Notes under the pieces: model-generated
Seen by the model: only the letters and a program-made list of their open reading frames with translations
What the model was told of the DNA's origin: nothing
Database searches by the model: none
From: Blastococcus sp. TF02A-26
GTDB lineage: Bacteria; Actinomycetota; Actinomycetes; Mycobacteriales; Geodermatophilaceae
Direction of reading: 5' to 3'
Length of the DNA stretch: 64,000 nt
Assembly (NCBI RefSeq): GCF_003319125.1
Contig: NZ_QOHG01000007.1
Span: 124,001 to 188,000 of the forward strand
Shown: in pieces, positions 1 to 9,060 of the stretch
How the letters are laid out: every line of letters begins with the position of its first letter
How positions within the stretch are numbered: the stretch's first letter is position 1
Program-made: the position numbers and the translations under genes

Positions 1-577
1 CCGACTCGAACCGCGTGCCCGAGGCGCGCACCTGCTCCAGGTCGAGGAGCAGGTTGCCCGTCGCGGCGACCGGCACCGGGGTGCCGGTCGGCATCCGCGG
101 TCGGTCCCACAGCCCGCCGGCGACGACCCACGGGTGGACGGGGCCGGAGAACTCGGCCGACACCCGGCCCACGACCGCCGCGGCCTCCGACGCGGCCCAG
201 GTGGCCAGCAGCGTCTCGAGCCAGCCGGCGAGGGGTCGCTCGTCGTCGTCGATGAAGACCAGCAGCCGGGAGCCGGCCGCCTCGTCGAGCGCGCGGTTGC
301 GCACCGCGGCGATCCCGGGCGTGGGCTCGGCCACGTACCGCACGCCGGGCACGGCGGCCGCCACGGCCGCGGCGCTGCGCGCCGGGTCGTTGTCGACGAC
401 GAGGACGTCGACGGCATGTCCGCCGGCGGCCGTCACCCCGGCCGCGTGCTCGAGCACCCGCGGCAGGAGATCGCGCAGGTCCTCGGGACGGCGGAAGGTG
501 GGCACGGCGACGGTGACCGGCACCCGGCCCTCAGCGGTCGTCCCGGGAGTCGCGGGGGACGCGGTCGCAACGGTCAC
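1..577 (-). CDS. Family 2 glycosyltransferase, partial (C-terminus outside window)
   Basis: Only the N-terminal 192 codons are in the window; the gene continues past position 1. The reading frame on the minus strand opens with PVTVAVPTFRRPEDL, the usual GT2 beginning. It continues with VLVVDNDP and then a DDD sugar-nucleotide/metal motif inside FIDDDE, about 100 residues in. GT2 enzymes transfer a sugar from a nucleotide donor to a growing glycan at the cytoplasmic membrane face; donor and acceptor cannot be read from this fragment. I chose the GTG at 577 because the ATGs at 590 and 585 are quickly closed or out of frame. It lies 12 nt after the stop of the next GT2 gene, so the two are probably co-transcribed. 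Confidence 0.85.
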   Translation of the reverse strand, partial: MTVATASPATPGTTAEGRVPVTVAVPTFRRPEDLRDLLPRVLEHAAGVTAAGGHAVDVLVVDNDPARSAAAVAAAVPGVRYVAEPTPGIAAVRNRALDEAAGSRLLVFIDDDERPLAGWLETLLATWAASEAAAVVGRVSAEFSGPVHPWVVAGGLWDRPRMPTGTPVPVAATGNLLLDLEQVRASGTRFES

Positions 578-589
578 GCGTCCATCCCA

Positions 590-1531
590 TCACCGCGGAA
601 CCGGCGCGCGCCTCCCCCCAACGGGCGGGGAGGAGGGCCGGCGGACCAGGGCGGCGAGGGCGACGCCCGCACCCTCCAGGCTGCCGCGGAGCACGGCCAG
701 CAGTGGTCGCGGCGACCGCAGCAGCTGCCGGCGCCCGCCGCGCAGCAGGATCTCCCAGCTGACCCGCGGGGTGCGCACCAGCCACCCGAGCACCTGGCGC
801 CGGGGCAGGTTGCGGGCGGCGAAGACGAGGCGGTTGCGGCAGTTGTAGCGGTAGTAGAGGTCGGACTTCGCCGTCCCCTCCCGCTCGCCCTGCGTGCCGC
901 CCTCGTCGTGCACGGCGACCAGGTCGGAGCGGACCACGAGGGATCCGCCGGCCGCCAGCGCCCGGTGGCTGAGGTCGACGTCCTCCCAGTAGAGGAAGTA
1001 GTCCTCGGCGAACCCGCCCAGCCGGTCCACCATCTCCGCCGACACGACCAGGCAGGCCCCGGTCAGCCAGTCCTCGACCGGCCCCGTCGACCGGGCGGGG
1101 CTGCCGGGGGCGCCGGTACGCCCGTCCCGCAGCCCGACGGTGGACCCGGCGAAGACCGTGGCGCCCGAGGAGTCGACGATCCGGGGGGCCAGGAGGGCCC
1201 GCGGCTCGGCGAGGCTCGCCGCGCGCAGCGCGGCGAGCACCTCCGGGGTCACCGAGGCGTCGGGGTTGAGGCAGCAGAAGGTGACGCAGCCCAGCTCCCG
1301 GGCGCGGGCGATGCCGGCGTTGGACGCGACCCCGAAGCCCCGGTTGTCCGGCAGGCCGACCAGCTCCCAGCCGTGCGCGGCGGCCAGCTCCCCCACCGCC
1401 GCCCGCTCCTGCACGGTGCTGAGGTTGTCGACGACCACGACACGGACGTCGGGCCCGAGCGGACCGGCCGCGGCGAGGTTGCGCCGCAGCAGGCCGCTGG
1501 ACCCGTAGTTGACCACCACCACCCCGAGCAT
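590..1531 (-). CDS. Family 2 glycosyltransferase (rhamnosyltransferase-like)
   Basis: 313 residues. It starts MLGVVVVNYGSS, a typical GT2 opening, followed by VVVVDNLS and LPDNRGFGVASNAGI. The donor-site region reads CCLNPDA (variant DxD) and the acceptor region WLTGACLVVSAEM followed by YFLYWEDVDLSHR, with the ED pair that provides the catalytic base in this family. This arrangement is typical of WbbL/RfbF-type rhamnosyl or galactosyl transferases building cell-wall or capsular glycan, but the sugar is not determined. There is no membrane helix, so it is probably a peripheral cytoplasmic enzyme. It lies between the other GT2 gene and the large secreted protein, all on the minus strand. Confidence 0.9.
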   Translation of the reverse strand: MLGVVVVNYGSSGLLRRNLAAAGPLGPDVRVVVVDNLSTVQERAAVGELAAAHGWELVGLPDNRGFGVASNAGIARARELGCVTFCCLNPDASVTPEVLAALRAASLAEPRALLAPRIVDSSGATVFAGSTVGLRDGRTGAPGSPARSTGPVEDWLTGACLVVSAEMVDRLGGFAEDYFLYWEDVDLSHRALAAGGSLVVRSDLVAVHDEGGTQGEREGTAKSDLYYRYNCRNRLVFAARNLPRRQVLGWLVRTPRVSWEILLRGGRRQLLRSPRPLLAVLRGSLEGAGVALAALVRRPSSPPVGGRRAPVPR

Positions 1532-1602
1532 CGGACGATCATCGCCCGGGCCCGGGCCCCGCCGCCGCACCCGAGGTACCGGCGCGGCGGCGGCGAGGTC
1601 GG

Positions 1603-4600
1603 TCACGGCCGCGGCGGCACCGCGCCCGGGACGCCGACCCACAGGTCGTCGAACCGGACCACGATGGGACCCGTGGCGCTGCCCGAGGCGTACTGCTGGA
1701 AGAACACCGCGCCCGGCCGCTGCAGCGCAGCGGTGGTGTCGGTCCGGGTCATCGCCCAGGCCGCCGGCTCGTCGGTGCCCGCCCGCCAGACCTTGGCCCG
1801 CAGCGTGGTGGTGCCGCTGCCGGTCGCCTCGTAGCGGACGACGAGCGTGGTGCCGGGGACGTAGGTGCCGTCCAACCGGTAGCCGTCGAGCACCGTCTCC
1901 ACGCCGTCCACGTAGCGGGTCAGCATCACGTCCACCGTGCCGTTGGGGAAGAACCCCATCTTGACGCGGTAGTCGCTGGCGCCGACCCGGCGCGCACCGA
2001 GGCTGACGTAGGTCCCGCCGCCGGTGGGCGCCTCCGGGAGCACCACCTCGACCTGGACGGCGGTGTCCTGGACGGGGGTGGCCGCGAGCTGCGCGGTGGT
2101 GGTCTGACCCGCCGTGCTGGCCAGCTGCCCGGCCCCGACGACGACCGAGGCGTGGGCGGCGACGCCCTCGACGGTCCAGGCGCCGCCCACGTCCGCGGTC
2201 CCCCACCCACCGGTCACCGCACGCTCGAAGGCGTCGGCGGCGACGGGGGTACCGGCGGCCGGGGGCACCGGCGCCGTGACCGTCACGGCACGGGTGGTGG
2301 TCCCGGTCAGCCCGGCGGCGTCGGTCACCGTCAGCCGCACGGTGTAGGTGCCGGCCGCGGCGTAGGTGCGCGTCGCGGTGGCACCCGTGCCCGTGCTGCC
2401 GTCACCGAAGTCCCACGCGTAGCCGGTCACGCCGGCGTCGTCGGTGGACCCCGCGCCGTCCACGGCCACCGTCAGGCCGGAGGTGGTCGCCGCGATCGCG
2501 GCCACCGGCGCCTGGTTGGTCGGCTGCGGGTTCGGATTCGGGTTCGGGTTGGGGTTCGGGTTCGGGTTCGGGTTCGGGTTCGGCACGACGGTGCCCGCCG
2601 GGTCGACCCGCAGGTCGTCGAAGCGGACCACCGAGGGCGCCGTCGCGGCACCGGAGGTGTAGGTCTCCAGGAGCAGACCCCCCGGGCGCTGCAGGGCAGC
2701 GGTGGCGTCCGTCGCCGTCAGGGTCCAGGTCGCCGGCTCGGTGGTACCGGTCCGCCACGCCTTGACCCGGAGGGTCGTGGGCGCGGTGCCGCTGGTCTCG
2801 AACCGGACGGTCAGCGGCGTGCCGGCGGCGTACCCGCCGGTCACCAGCGACCCGCCGAGGACGGTCTCCACCCCGTTCTCGGTGCGGGCGAGCATCATCT
2901 CGACCTGGCCGTCGGCGCGGAACCGGAACTTCACCCGGTAGTCGCTGGACCCGACGCTCTGCGCGGCCACGCTGACATAGGTCCCGTTGCCGGTCGTCAG
3001 CTGCGGCAGCGTCACGGTCGTCTGCACGACCACGTCGGTCCGGTTCAGCCCGGGCAGCCGGGCAGCAGCGCCCTGGCCGGCACCCCCGGAGAGCTGACCG
3101 GCACCGCCGGTCACCGAGGCGGGGCCGCCCGTGGTCCACGCCCCACCGACCTGGGCGGTGCCCCAGCCGGAGGCCACGGTGCGCTCGAACGAGTCCGCGG
3201 CGAGGGGCGCGCCGGCCGGCGGCGGCGGCGGGGCCGTGACCGTCACCGTCCGCGTGGTGGTGCCGGTCAGCCCGGCGGCGTCGGTCACCGTCAACCGCAC
3301 GGTGTAGGTGCCCGCGGCGGTGTAGGTGTGCGACGTCGTGGCCCCGGTGGCGGTGCTGCTGTCGCCGAAGTCCCACGCGTAGGCGGTGACGCCCTCGTCG
3401 TCGGTGGAGCCGGAGCCGTCCACGGCCACGGCCAGGTCCGTCGCCGACGCGGTGAACTGCGCCGTCGGAGCCTGGTTCGGCCGGACCACGACCGTGCCGG
3501 CCGGCTCGGCCCGCAGGTCGTCCATGCGCACCGTGGAGACGGCCGTCGCGGTACCGGAGACGTACATGCCCACCGAGACGGCACCGGCACGCTGCAGCTC
3601 CGCCGTGGCGTCGGTCTGGGTCAGACCCCAGGCCGTCGGCTCGGTCGAGCCGGTGCGCCACACCTTGACCTTGAGGGTCGTCGGCGCGGTCCCGCTGGTC
3701 TCGAACCGCACGGTGAGGGACGTGCCGGCGGCGTAGCCACCGGGCAGCAGGTAGCCACCGAGGATCGTCTCCGCGCCGTTCACCTGCCGGGCGAGGAACA
3801 CCTCGACCTGGCCGTCGGGACGGAACCGCAGGTTCGCGTGGTAGTCCGTGGTCCCGATCCGCTGGGTGGTCAGGTAGACGAAGGTCCCGCCACCGGTGGA
3901 GAGGGCCGGCAACGTCACCGCGGCCTGCACGGCCACGTCGGTGCGGCTGATCTCCGACAGCGTCGCCGTCGCACCCTGACCGGTGTTGCCGGAGAGCTGC
4001 CCGGCGCCGCCGGTCACCGACGTCGTCCCGGCCGTGGTCCACGACCCGCCGCGCTCGGCGATGCCCCAGCCGAAGCTGCGGTCGCGCTCGAAGGAGTCCG
4101 CGGCGATGGAGCCCGGACCCGTCGGCGGCGCGGTCACGGTGACCTGCCGGGTCGTCGTGGCGGTGAGGCCGCCGCCGTCGGTCACGGTGAGGCGCACGGT
4201 GTACGTGCCGGCCGCGGCGTAGGTGTGCGCAGCGGTGGCACCGGTCCCCGTGGTGTTGTCACCGAAGTCCCAGGCGTAGGCCTGGACGGCGCCCTCGGGG
4301 TCGGTCGAGCCCTGGCCGTCGAAGCGGGCGGTCAGGTCCGAGGTCGAGGACGTGAACGACGCGGCCGGGGCCAGGTTCTGCCCGCGACCCAGCGCGTTGT
4401 GGCTGGCGACCTGGCCGGCCGAGAGAGCCGACGGGTACACCGCGACCTCGTCGATGCGGCCGTTGAACCACGCGGCGCCGGCGTTGGGCCAGGCGCTGTC
4501 GCCACCGATCCGCCAGTAGCCGTTCATGACCTGGGCGCGGTAGGTGCCGGCCCGCGAGGCCACGAGGACGCCGTCGACGTACAGCGAGACGCCGGCGGAG

Positions 4601-6735
4601 TTCATGGTCGCGGCGACGTGGTGCCACTTGCCGTCGTTGTAGGTCGAGGCCCCGGTGAGCTGCAGGTAGTCACCGGTCCAGATGCCGAAGTGCACCTTCC
4701 CGGCGGCGTCCATGAAGATGTGCCGGTCGTAGGCCGTGCTCAGGCCGGTGTTCGAGGTCCCGAAGCCGACGATCTTGCCGCCGGTGCGCGACGTGGTCTG
4801 GAACCACGCCTCGACGCTGAAGGTCTGCGGGCCGGGGATCGCCGTGCCGGTGGAGGCGCGGCCGTTGGAGGTGCCGTTGAAGGTCGACGCGGTGTTGGCG
4901 TCGCCGGAGATCGCACCCGCTGCCCCGCGGCTCACGCCGCTGCCCAGGGTCAGGTCCGAGGTGCCGGCGTAGTCGTAGCCGACGCTGCCCGAGGGCTCAC
5001 CGAGGTACCAGTGGTCGATCGCGCCGTCGGCGATGACGGCCCGGGCGTAGGGCCGCGCCGTGCCGCTGCTGGCGGCCGGGACGTTCGCGGTGACCCAGGT
5101 GGAGCTGAGCCGGTTGCCGAACGGGTCGCTGACCGCCACGAGCCAGCGGTGCGAGCCCGCGGCGGCGCCGGTGTCGGCGCAGGCGAACGTGGGCAGGCTC
5201 CACCAGCGGGTCGGCCGGGTGGTCTCGCAGACCGGCGCCACGGCGTCCGAGTCGCGGTAGACGCGGTAGGTCAGGTACTCGTTGTCCCGGTCGGCCACCG
5301 ACGGCCAGCTCAGCCGCACCGCACCGGGCACCGGCGTGGCGGTCAGCGCGAACGGCTTCGTCGTCGCCGGGCCGACCTTGTTCGGGGCCAGGGCCGGCAC
5401 GGCGAAGCGCACCAGGCCCTGCTGCGGCACGCCGTTCACCGTCGGGAACTCGCCACCGAAGGCGAGGTAGTCACCGTTGCCGGTGACCGTCCAGCCCGCC
5501 TGGGCCTGACCGGTGTAGGTGCCGGACTGGAAGGTCGGGTCCCACGGGAGGAGGGAGGGCGCCGGCTGGCCGGCCAGGCGGGTGTTGCCGCGCAGGTCGC
5601 TGATCCGCTGGTTGGTCCCGGTCGCGGCGACGGTGCGGGCGTTGCCGAACATGTGGATCCAGGGGTCGAACTGCGGGAAACCACCGATGTTGGCGCAGTC
5701 GTGGGCGTGCGAGGCGGTGTAGACGACGCCGCGCATCACGTAGGCCGAGTAGTGGTCACCGCGGCAGTCGGAGAACCAGACGGGCGCGCCGCCGTCCGCC
5801 CGCGCGGCGAAGGTGTCCTCGAGGTTCCCCGGGCCACCGAAGTCGTAGCCGGTGCCGTAGACGACGCCGTCGGACACGGTGAGGCTGGTGATGCCGGCCG
5901 CGTTGCCCTGGTTGGTGATGATCTGGTTCACCGCGAACGGCTTCGTCGCGCCCGAGGTCGCGTCGACGGCCGCGACACCCGCGCCCGCGGCACCGTTCAT
6001 GGAGGCGAAGCGGCCGCCCACGACGACCTGGTTGGTGCCGGCCACCACGAGGGAGGTGACGGTGTTGACCGTGCCGCCGGGCTGGGGGGCCCAGGACAGC
6101 AGCGCCCCGTCCGAGGCACGGACGGCGGCCAGGCGGTTGCGCGCGACCGAGCCGACGGCGCTCAGCCAGCCGCCGAGGTAGACGGTGGAGTTGGTGGCGG
6201 CGATGGCGCTCACCTGGGAGTTGACGACGGGCCGGAAGTCGGGGACGAGCTGGCCCGTGGCGGTGCTGAACGCGGCGACGTGCGGCCGCGACTGCCCGTC
6301 GACGACGTCGAAGTCGCCGCCGACGTAGACGCGGGAACCGTCCGGCGACGCCGCGACCGACATCACCTGCGCGTTGAGGGTGGGCGCGAAGGAGGTGATC
6401 AGCTCGCCGGTGCGGATGTCGTAGGCCAACAGGTGGCTGCGTCGCACCTCTCCGGTGCCCGCGGGTGCGCCGGCGGGACGGGCGGTGGTGAAGCTGCCGC
6501 CGACGTAGACCGTGTTCCCCACCACGACCTGGGACCAGGCGACACCGTTGATCTGCACCGTGGGCAGCGCGTCGGCGGTGACGGTGGTGGGCGTGGTCGG
6601 GTTCACCGGGTCGACCGGCGCGGAATCCGCGCGGGCGGTGCCCGGGACGATGCCACCGAGCACCCCGACGAACAGGAGCGTGGCCAGGAACCCGGCCACG
6701 AGGGCCCGGGCTGATGCGGTCGTGCGTACAGACAT
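1603..6735 (-). CDS. Giant secreted multidomain protein: beta-propeller, FN3, LamG, three PKD and three repeated C-terminal modules
   Basis: 1710 residues. I start at the ATG at 6735, not the in-frame GTG 36 nt upstream, because GGGGGAC lies 8 nt before it and it is followed at once by a signal peptide (hydrophobic 12-30, cleavage near TARADS). Residues 50-455 carry repeated VYVGGxF strands typical of PQQ/kelch-like or delta-60 propellers. About 458-555 resembles fibronectin type III, 560-780 a LamG/concanavalin fold, and PKD domains lie near 787-868, 1087-1167 and 1407-1490 (each with YAWDFGD). After each PKD follows a 200-residue module beginning ADSFER or ADAFER and ending VRFDDL or VRMDDL. 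These may be carbohydrate-binding; function is unproven. An Asn-Pro linker separates the second module from PKD3. No sortase or anchor motif is visible at the C-terminus. Likely an extracellular glycan-binding protein. Confidence 0.88.
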   Translation of the reverse strand: MSVRTTASARALVAGFLATLLFVGVLGGIVPGTARADSAPVDPVNPTTPTTVTADALPTVQINGVAWSQVVVGNTVYVGGSFTTARPAGAPAGTGEVRRSHLLAYDIRTGELITSFAPTLNAQVMSVAASPDGSRVYVGGDFDVVDGQSRPHVAAFSTATGQLVPDFRPVVNSQVSAIAATNSTVYLGGWLSAVGSVARNRLAAVRASDGALLSWAPQPGGTVNTVTSLVVAGTNQVVVGGRFASMNGAAGAGVAAVDATSGATKPFAVNQIITNQGNAAGITSLTVSDGVVYGTGYDFGGPGNLEDTFAARADGGAPVWFSDCRGDHYSAYVMRGVVYTASHAHDCANIGGFPQFDPWIHMFGNARTVAATGTNQRISDLRGNTRLAGQPAPSLLPWDPTFQSGTYTGQAQAGWTVTGNGDYLAFGGEFPTVNGVPQQGLVRFAVPALAPNKVGPATTKPFALTATPVPGAVRLSWPSVADRDNEYLTYRVYRDSDAVAPVCETTRPTRWWSLPTFACADTGAAAGSHRWLVAVSDPFGNRLSSTWVTANVPAASSGTARPYARAVIADGAIDHWYLGEPSGSVGYDYAGTSDLTLGSGVSRGAAGAISGDANTASTFNGTSNGRASTGTAIPGPQTFSVEAWFQTTSRTGGKIVGFGTSNTGLSTAYDRHIFMDAAGKVHFGIWTGDYLQLTGASTYNDGKWHHVAATMNSAGVSLYVDGVLVASRAGTYRAQVMNGYWRIGGDSAWPNAGAAWFNGRIDEVAVYPSALSAGQVASHNALGRGQNLAPAASFTSSTSDLTARFDGQGSTDPEGAVQAYAWDFGDNTTGTGATAAHTYAAAGTYTVRLTVTDGGGLTATTTRQVTVTAPPTGPGSIAADSFERDRSFGWGIAERGGSWTTAGTTSVTGGAGQLSGNTGQGATATLSEISRTDVAVQAAVTLPALSTGGGTFVYLTTQRIGTTDYHANLRFRPDGQVEVFLARQVNGAETILGGYLLPGGYAAGTSLTVRFETSGTAPTTLKVKVWRTGSTEPTAWGLTQTDATAELQRAGAVSVGMYVSGTATAVSTVRMDDLRAEPAGTVVVRPNQAPTAQFTASATDLAVAVDGSGSTDDEGVTAYAWDFGDSSTATGATTSHTYTAAGTYTVRLTVTDAAGLTGTTTRTVTVTAPPPPPAGAPLAADSFERTVASGWGTAQVGGAWTTGGPASVTGGAGQLSGGAGQGAAARLPGLNRTDVVVQTTVTLPQLTTGNGTYVSVAAQSVGSSDYRVKFRFRADGQVEMMLARTENGVETVLGGSLVTGGYAAGTPLTVRFETSGTAPTTLRVKAWRTGTTEPATWTLTATDATAALQRPGGLLLETYTSGAATAPSVVRFDDLRVDPAGTVVPNPNPNPNPNPNPNPNPNPQPTNQAPVAAIAATTSGLTVAVDGAGSTDDAGVTGYAWDFGDGSTGTGATATRTYAAAGTYTVRLTVTDAAGLTGTTTRAVTVTAPVPPAAGTPVAADAFERAVTGGWGTADVGGAWTVEGVAAHASVVVGAGQLASTAGQTTTAQLAATPVQDTAVQVEVVLPEAPTGGGTYVSLGARRVGASDYRVKMGFFPNGTVDVMLTRYVDGVETVLDGYRLDGTYVPGTTLVVRYEATGSGTTTLRAKVWRAGTDEPAAWAMTRTDTTAALQRPGAVFFQQYASGSATGPIVVRFDDLWVGVPGAVPPRP
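2528..2582 (-). repeat. Tandem hexanucleotide repeat coding an Asn-Pro linker
   Basis: About nine near-identical GGGTTC units (plus strand), read on the minus strand as alternating Asn and Pro codons inside the giant secreted protein, between its second repeated module and third PKD domain. One unit carries A and one a G variant. It encodes a stiff extended linker and is a candidate site for length variation by slippage; each unit adds two residues without breaking the frame. Confidence 0.9.
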
Positions 6736-6912
6736 GACGAAATGTCCCCCGTTGTGTCGCGTCGTGCGCATGACCGTCCAGCGGCCAGGCCCGTGAACAC
6801 TAAGCGTGACGAACGTGGCCCTGGGATCCCCCGATGCGGTGACAAGCCTGCTCAGCCCGCCTGTTGCCGGTCACGATCATCACTCTGGGTGACACACACG
6901 CACCCGGAAACC

Positions 6913-6946
6913 CCGCAGGGCCCCGGCGGTCGCCGGGGCCCTGCGG
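6913..6946 (-). terminator. Strong hairpin terminator after the DUF4352-like gene
   Basis: A perfect 15-bp G+C-rich stem with a 4-nt loop, 19 nt after the stop of the minus-strand gene at 6966-7700 and upstream of the giant secreted protein gene. Only a short T run follows on the minus strand, as is usual for actinobacterial hairpin terminators. It separates the polysaccharide genes from the PKD protein gene. The remaining 6736-6912 holds no gene. Confidence 0.75.
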
Positions 6947-6965
6947 TGTGCGGTTCGGGGGACGG

Positions 6966-7700
6966 TCAGGCGGCGGCGCCGGTGAAGACCATGAACGGCG
7001 CGCCCGCGCGGTAGCCCACGGAGACCGAGACGGTGCCGCGGGCGTCCTGCGGCACGCTGAACACGTACACGCCCTCGCCGGTCTCCCCTGTGTCGAGCGA
7101 CCCCGAGAGGGGGGCCTGGGAGGGGTCGTTCAGCGGCGAGGCCGGCACGGCATCGACGCCGTAGGCCAGGTTGACGGCGACGCTGCCGAGGTCGATCGCG
7201 TCTCCGGAGCCGTTCGTGATGCCGACCGTCAGGCGCAACGCGGGGCCGGACACGTTCCCGCGTCCGGTACCGGTGCCCTCGATCGCCTCCAGCCCGATCA
7301 CCCTCGCGGTGACGCCGTCACCGGCGTCGGCCTCCTGGTCGAGGGCGACCGGCGCCAGGCTGGCGGGCGGCTCGTCGGCCCCGGACTCCGGGGCCACCTC
7401 CGGCGGGGTCGCGTCCGCGCCGGGAGCGCCCGCGCCCAACGAGGGCTCGGTGGCGGTCGCCGACGTCGGGGCCGGGTCGCCGGCCGCGGTCTCGCGGTCG
7501 TCGTCCCCGCCGCCGACCAGCGCGACGACCAGGGCCACGAGGGCCACCAGCACGGCCACGCCGGTGACGAGGAGCCACCGGCGCCGTGCCGGAGGCTCGG
7601 AACCACCACCCCTGCGATCGGCTACCGCCACGTCGTCCCCTCCCCCGCGCCCCGTCGGGGCGACCTCGTGCTCATCGGTGCTTCGTGCGGTGCGGCTCAC
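6966..7700 (-). CDS. Membrane-anchored DUF4352-like protein
   Basis: 244 residues. There is a charged cytoplasmic N-terminus, one transmembrane helix (about 43-65), an acidic Pro/Thr/Ala-rich linker (70-125) and a C-terminal beta-rich domain (130-244) with LRLTVGITNGSGDAIDLG. That pattern is seen in DUF4352/immunoglobulin-like extracellular domains that sense or stabilise. No catalytic motif. The GTG start overlaps the stop of the upstream glycosyltransferase (GTGA), so translation is probably coupled. Presumably a cell-surface accessory of the polysaccharide locus; its role is unknown. Confidence 0.75.
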   Translation of the reverse strand: MSRTARSTDEHEVAPTGRGGGDDVAVADRRGGGSEPPARRRWLLVTGVAVLVALVALVVALVGGGDDDRETAAGDPAPTSATATEPSLGAGAPGADATPPEVAPESGADEPPASLAPVALDQEADAGDGVTARVIGLEAIEGTGTGRGNVSGPALRLTVGITNGSGDAIDLGSVAVNLAYGVDAVPASPLNDPSQAPLSGSLDTGETGEGVYVFSVPQDARGTVSVSVGYRAGAPFMVFTGAAA

Positions 7701-8953
7701 TGCTGTGCCGCCGGCATGTGCTCCCAGTGCGACGGTCCGGCCGGGGTGGGCAGCTGCACCACGTTGTCCGGCAGCGTGGTGCTCGGACGGGTCGGCGGCA
7801 GGTCGGCCTCGGTCGGCCGGCGGCGTCCGCTGGGCCGGCGACGCGGGAACCGGCGGGCCGCGAGCGTCGCGGCGAGCTCCTCGTAGCCGGCGGCGACCGC
7901 GTCCCAGTCGTAGCGGAGGGCCAGCTCGCGGGACCGGCGACCGGCGCGACGGGTGCCGACGGGATCGGCCTCGACCGCGGCGATCTCCCGGGCGACGTCC
8001 TCGGGGGTGCGGAAGAAGCGGCCGGCGTCGGCGATGACCTCGCGGTTGAAGGAGACGTCGAAGGCGGTGACGGCGGCACCGGCGCCGATGGCGCGCAGCA
8101 GCGAGGGGTTGGTCCCGCCCACCGAGTGGCCGTGCAGGTACGTGGCGCAGTGGGCGTACAGCTGGTCGAGCAGGTCCTGGTCCCAGACCCCGCCGAGGAA
8201 GCGCACGCGGTCGTCGGCGAGGGCGTGCACCCGGCGGGTGTACTCGTCGGCGTAGGGAGCCGAGCCGACGACGACCAGCGGCTTGGCCGCGTCACTGCGG
8301 GTGTAGCCGTCGACGATGAGGTCGACGTGGTTCTCCGGCTCGAACCGGGCCACCACGAGGTGGTAGCCACCCCGTTCGAGACCGAGCTCGGCGAGCTTGT
8401 CCGATCCCGGCTCGATGACCGGCGCACCGTAGGTCAGCAGGGTGGTCGGCGCGTCGAAGGCGTCGCGGTAGTAGTCCGCGATGCCCTGCGCGTCGGCGAC
8501 GAGCGCGTCGGACCAGCGGACGGCGAGGCTCTCCGCGGCGCGGTAGTAGCGCCGGCCGGCGCCACCCCACTTGGCCCGCCGCCACTCGAGGCCGTCGACG
8601 TGCGTCGCGACCGGGATCCGGGCGGCGCGCAGGACCGGGAGCAGCGGGGCGTTGGCGGCGTTGAACACGAAGGCGGCGTCGGTGCGGTGCGCGACGAGGT
8701 GCGCGACGGACAGCGCGGTGTGGCTGAGGGTCTCCAGCGAGCGCTTCCGCGCGGCGGGCAGGTGGACGAGCTCCATGCCCAGGTGCCGGCGGGGCCGGGT
8801 CTCGGTGACACCGGGGACCGTGCGGCAGTAGACGACGACGCGGTGGCCGGCGTCGGCCAGGCGGCGGCCGATCTCCTCGACTGCGGTCTCGAAGCCACCG
8901 TATCGCGCGGGGACGCCACGCGTCCCGACCATGGCGATGCTCATGCGGTCCAT
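7697..8953 (-). CDS. GT4-family glycosyltransferase (DUF1972/rhamnosyltransferase type)
   Basis: 418 residues. It begins MSIAMVGTRGVPARYGGFET, the signature of the DUF1972 N-terminal domain of GT-B transferases. The C-terminal Rossmann half carries LVVARFEPENHVD and VGGTNPSLLRAIGAG, with the donor-binding region just before a final Asp-Val-Ser-Phe segment. These enzymes add sugars to lipid-linked precursors on the cytoplasmic membrane. Start uncertain: ATG 8953 (MDRMSI) or ATG 8944 (MSI), both with weak ribosome sites. It overlaps the DUF4352-like gene by 4 nt and follows the sugar-phosphate transferase, suggesting an exopolysaccharide operon. Confidence 0.88.
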   Translation of the reverse strand: MDRMSIAMVGTRGVPARYGGFETAVEEIGRRLADAGHRVVVYCRTVPGVTETRPRRHLGMELVHLPAARKRSLETLSHTALSVAHLVAHRTDAAFVFNAANAPLLPVLRAARIPVATHVDGLEWRRAKWGGAGRRYYRAAESLAVRWSDALVADAQGIADYYRDAFDAPTTLLTYGAPVIEPGSDKLAELGLERGGYHLVVARFEPENHVDLIVDGYTRSDAAKPLVVVGSAPYADEYTRRVHALADDRVRFLGGVWDQDLLDQLYAHCATYLHGHSVGGTNPSLLRAIGAGAAVTAFDVSFNREVIADAGRFFRTPEDVAREIAAVEADPVGTRRAGRRSRELALRYDWDAVAAGYEELAATLAARRFPRRRPSGRRRPTEADLPPTRPSTTLPDNVVQLPTPAGPSHWEHMPAAQQ

Positions 8954-9060
8954 CGGAATCCGTTCGTCGACAGCGTGTCCCCACCCGATCGGCAGGGAGC
9001 TCCTCATGCTGGAGCGGGCCCGTCCGGGGTTCCTCCCTCGGAGGGGTGAGGGTGAACCGG

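Noticed and set aside
2528-2582. CRISPR-like repeat
   Set aside because: Units are 6 bp without spacers and encode Asn-Pro within a gene.
134-6714. Long plus-strand open frames (134-1834 and 2152-6714) opposite the glycosyltransferase and PKD genes
   Set aside because: They are Arg/Gly-rich shadows caused by high G+C third positions of the minus-strand genes. No motifs or starts support them.
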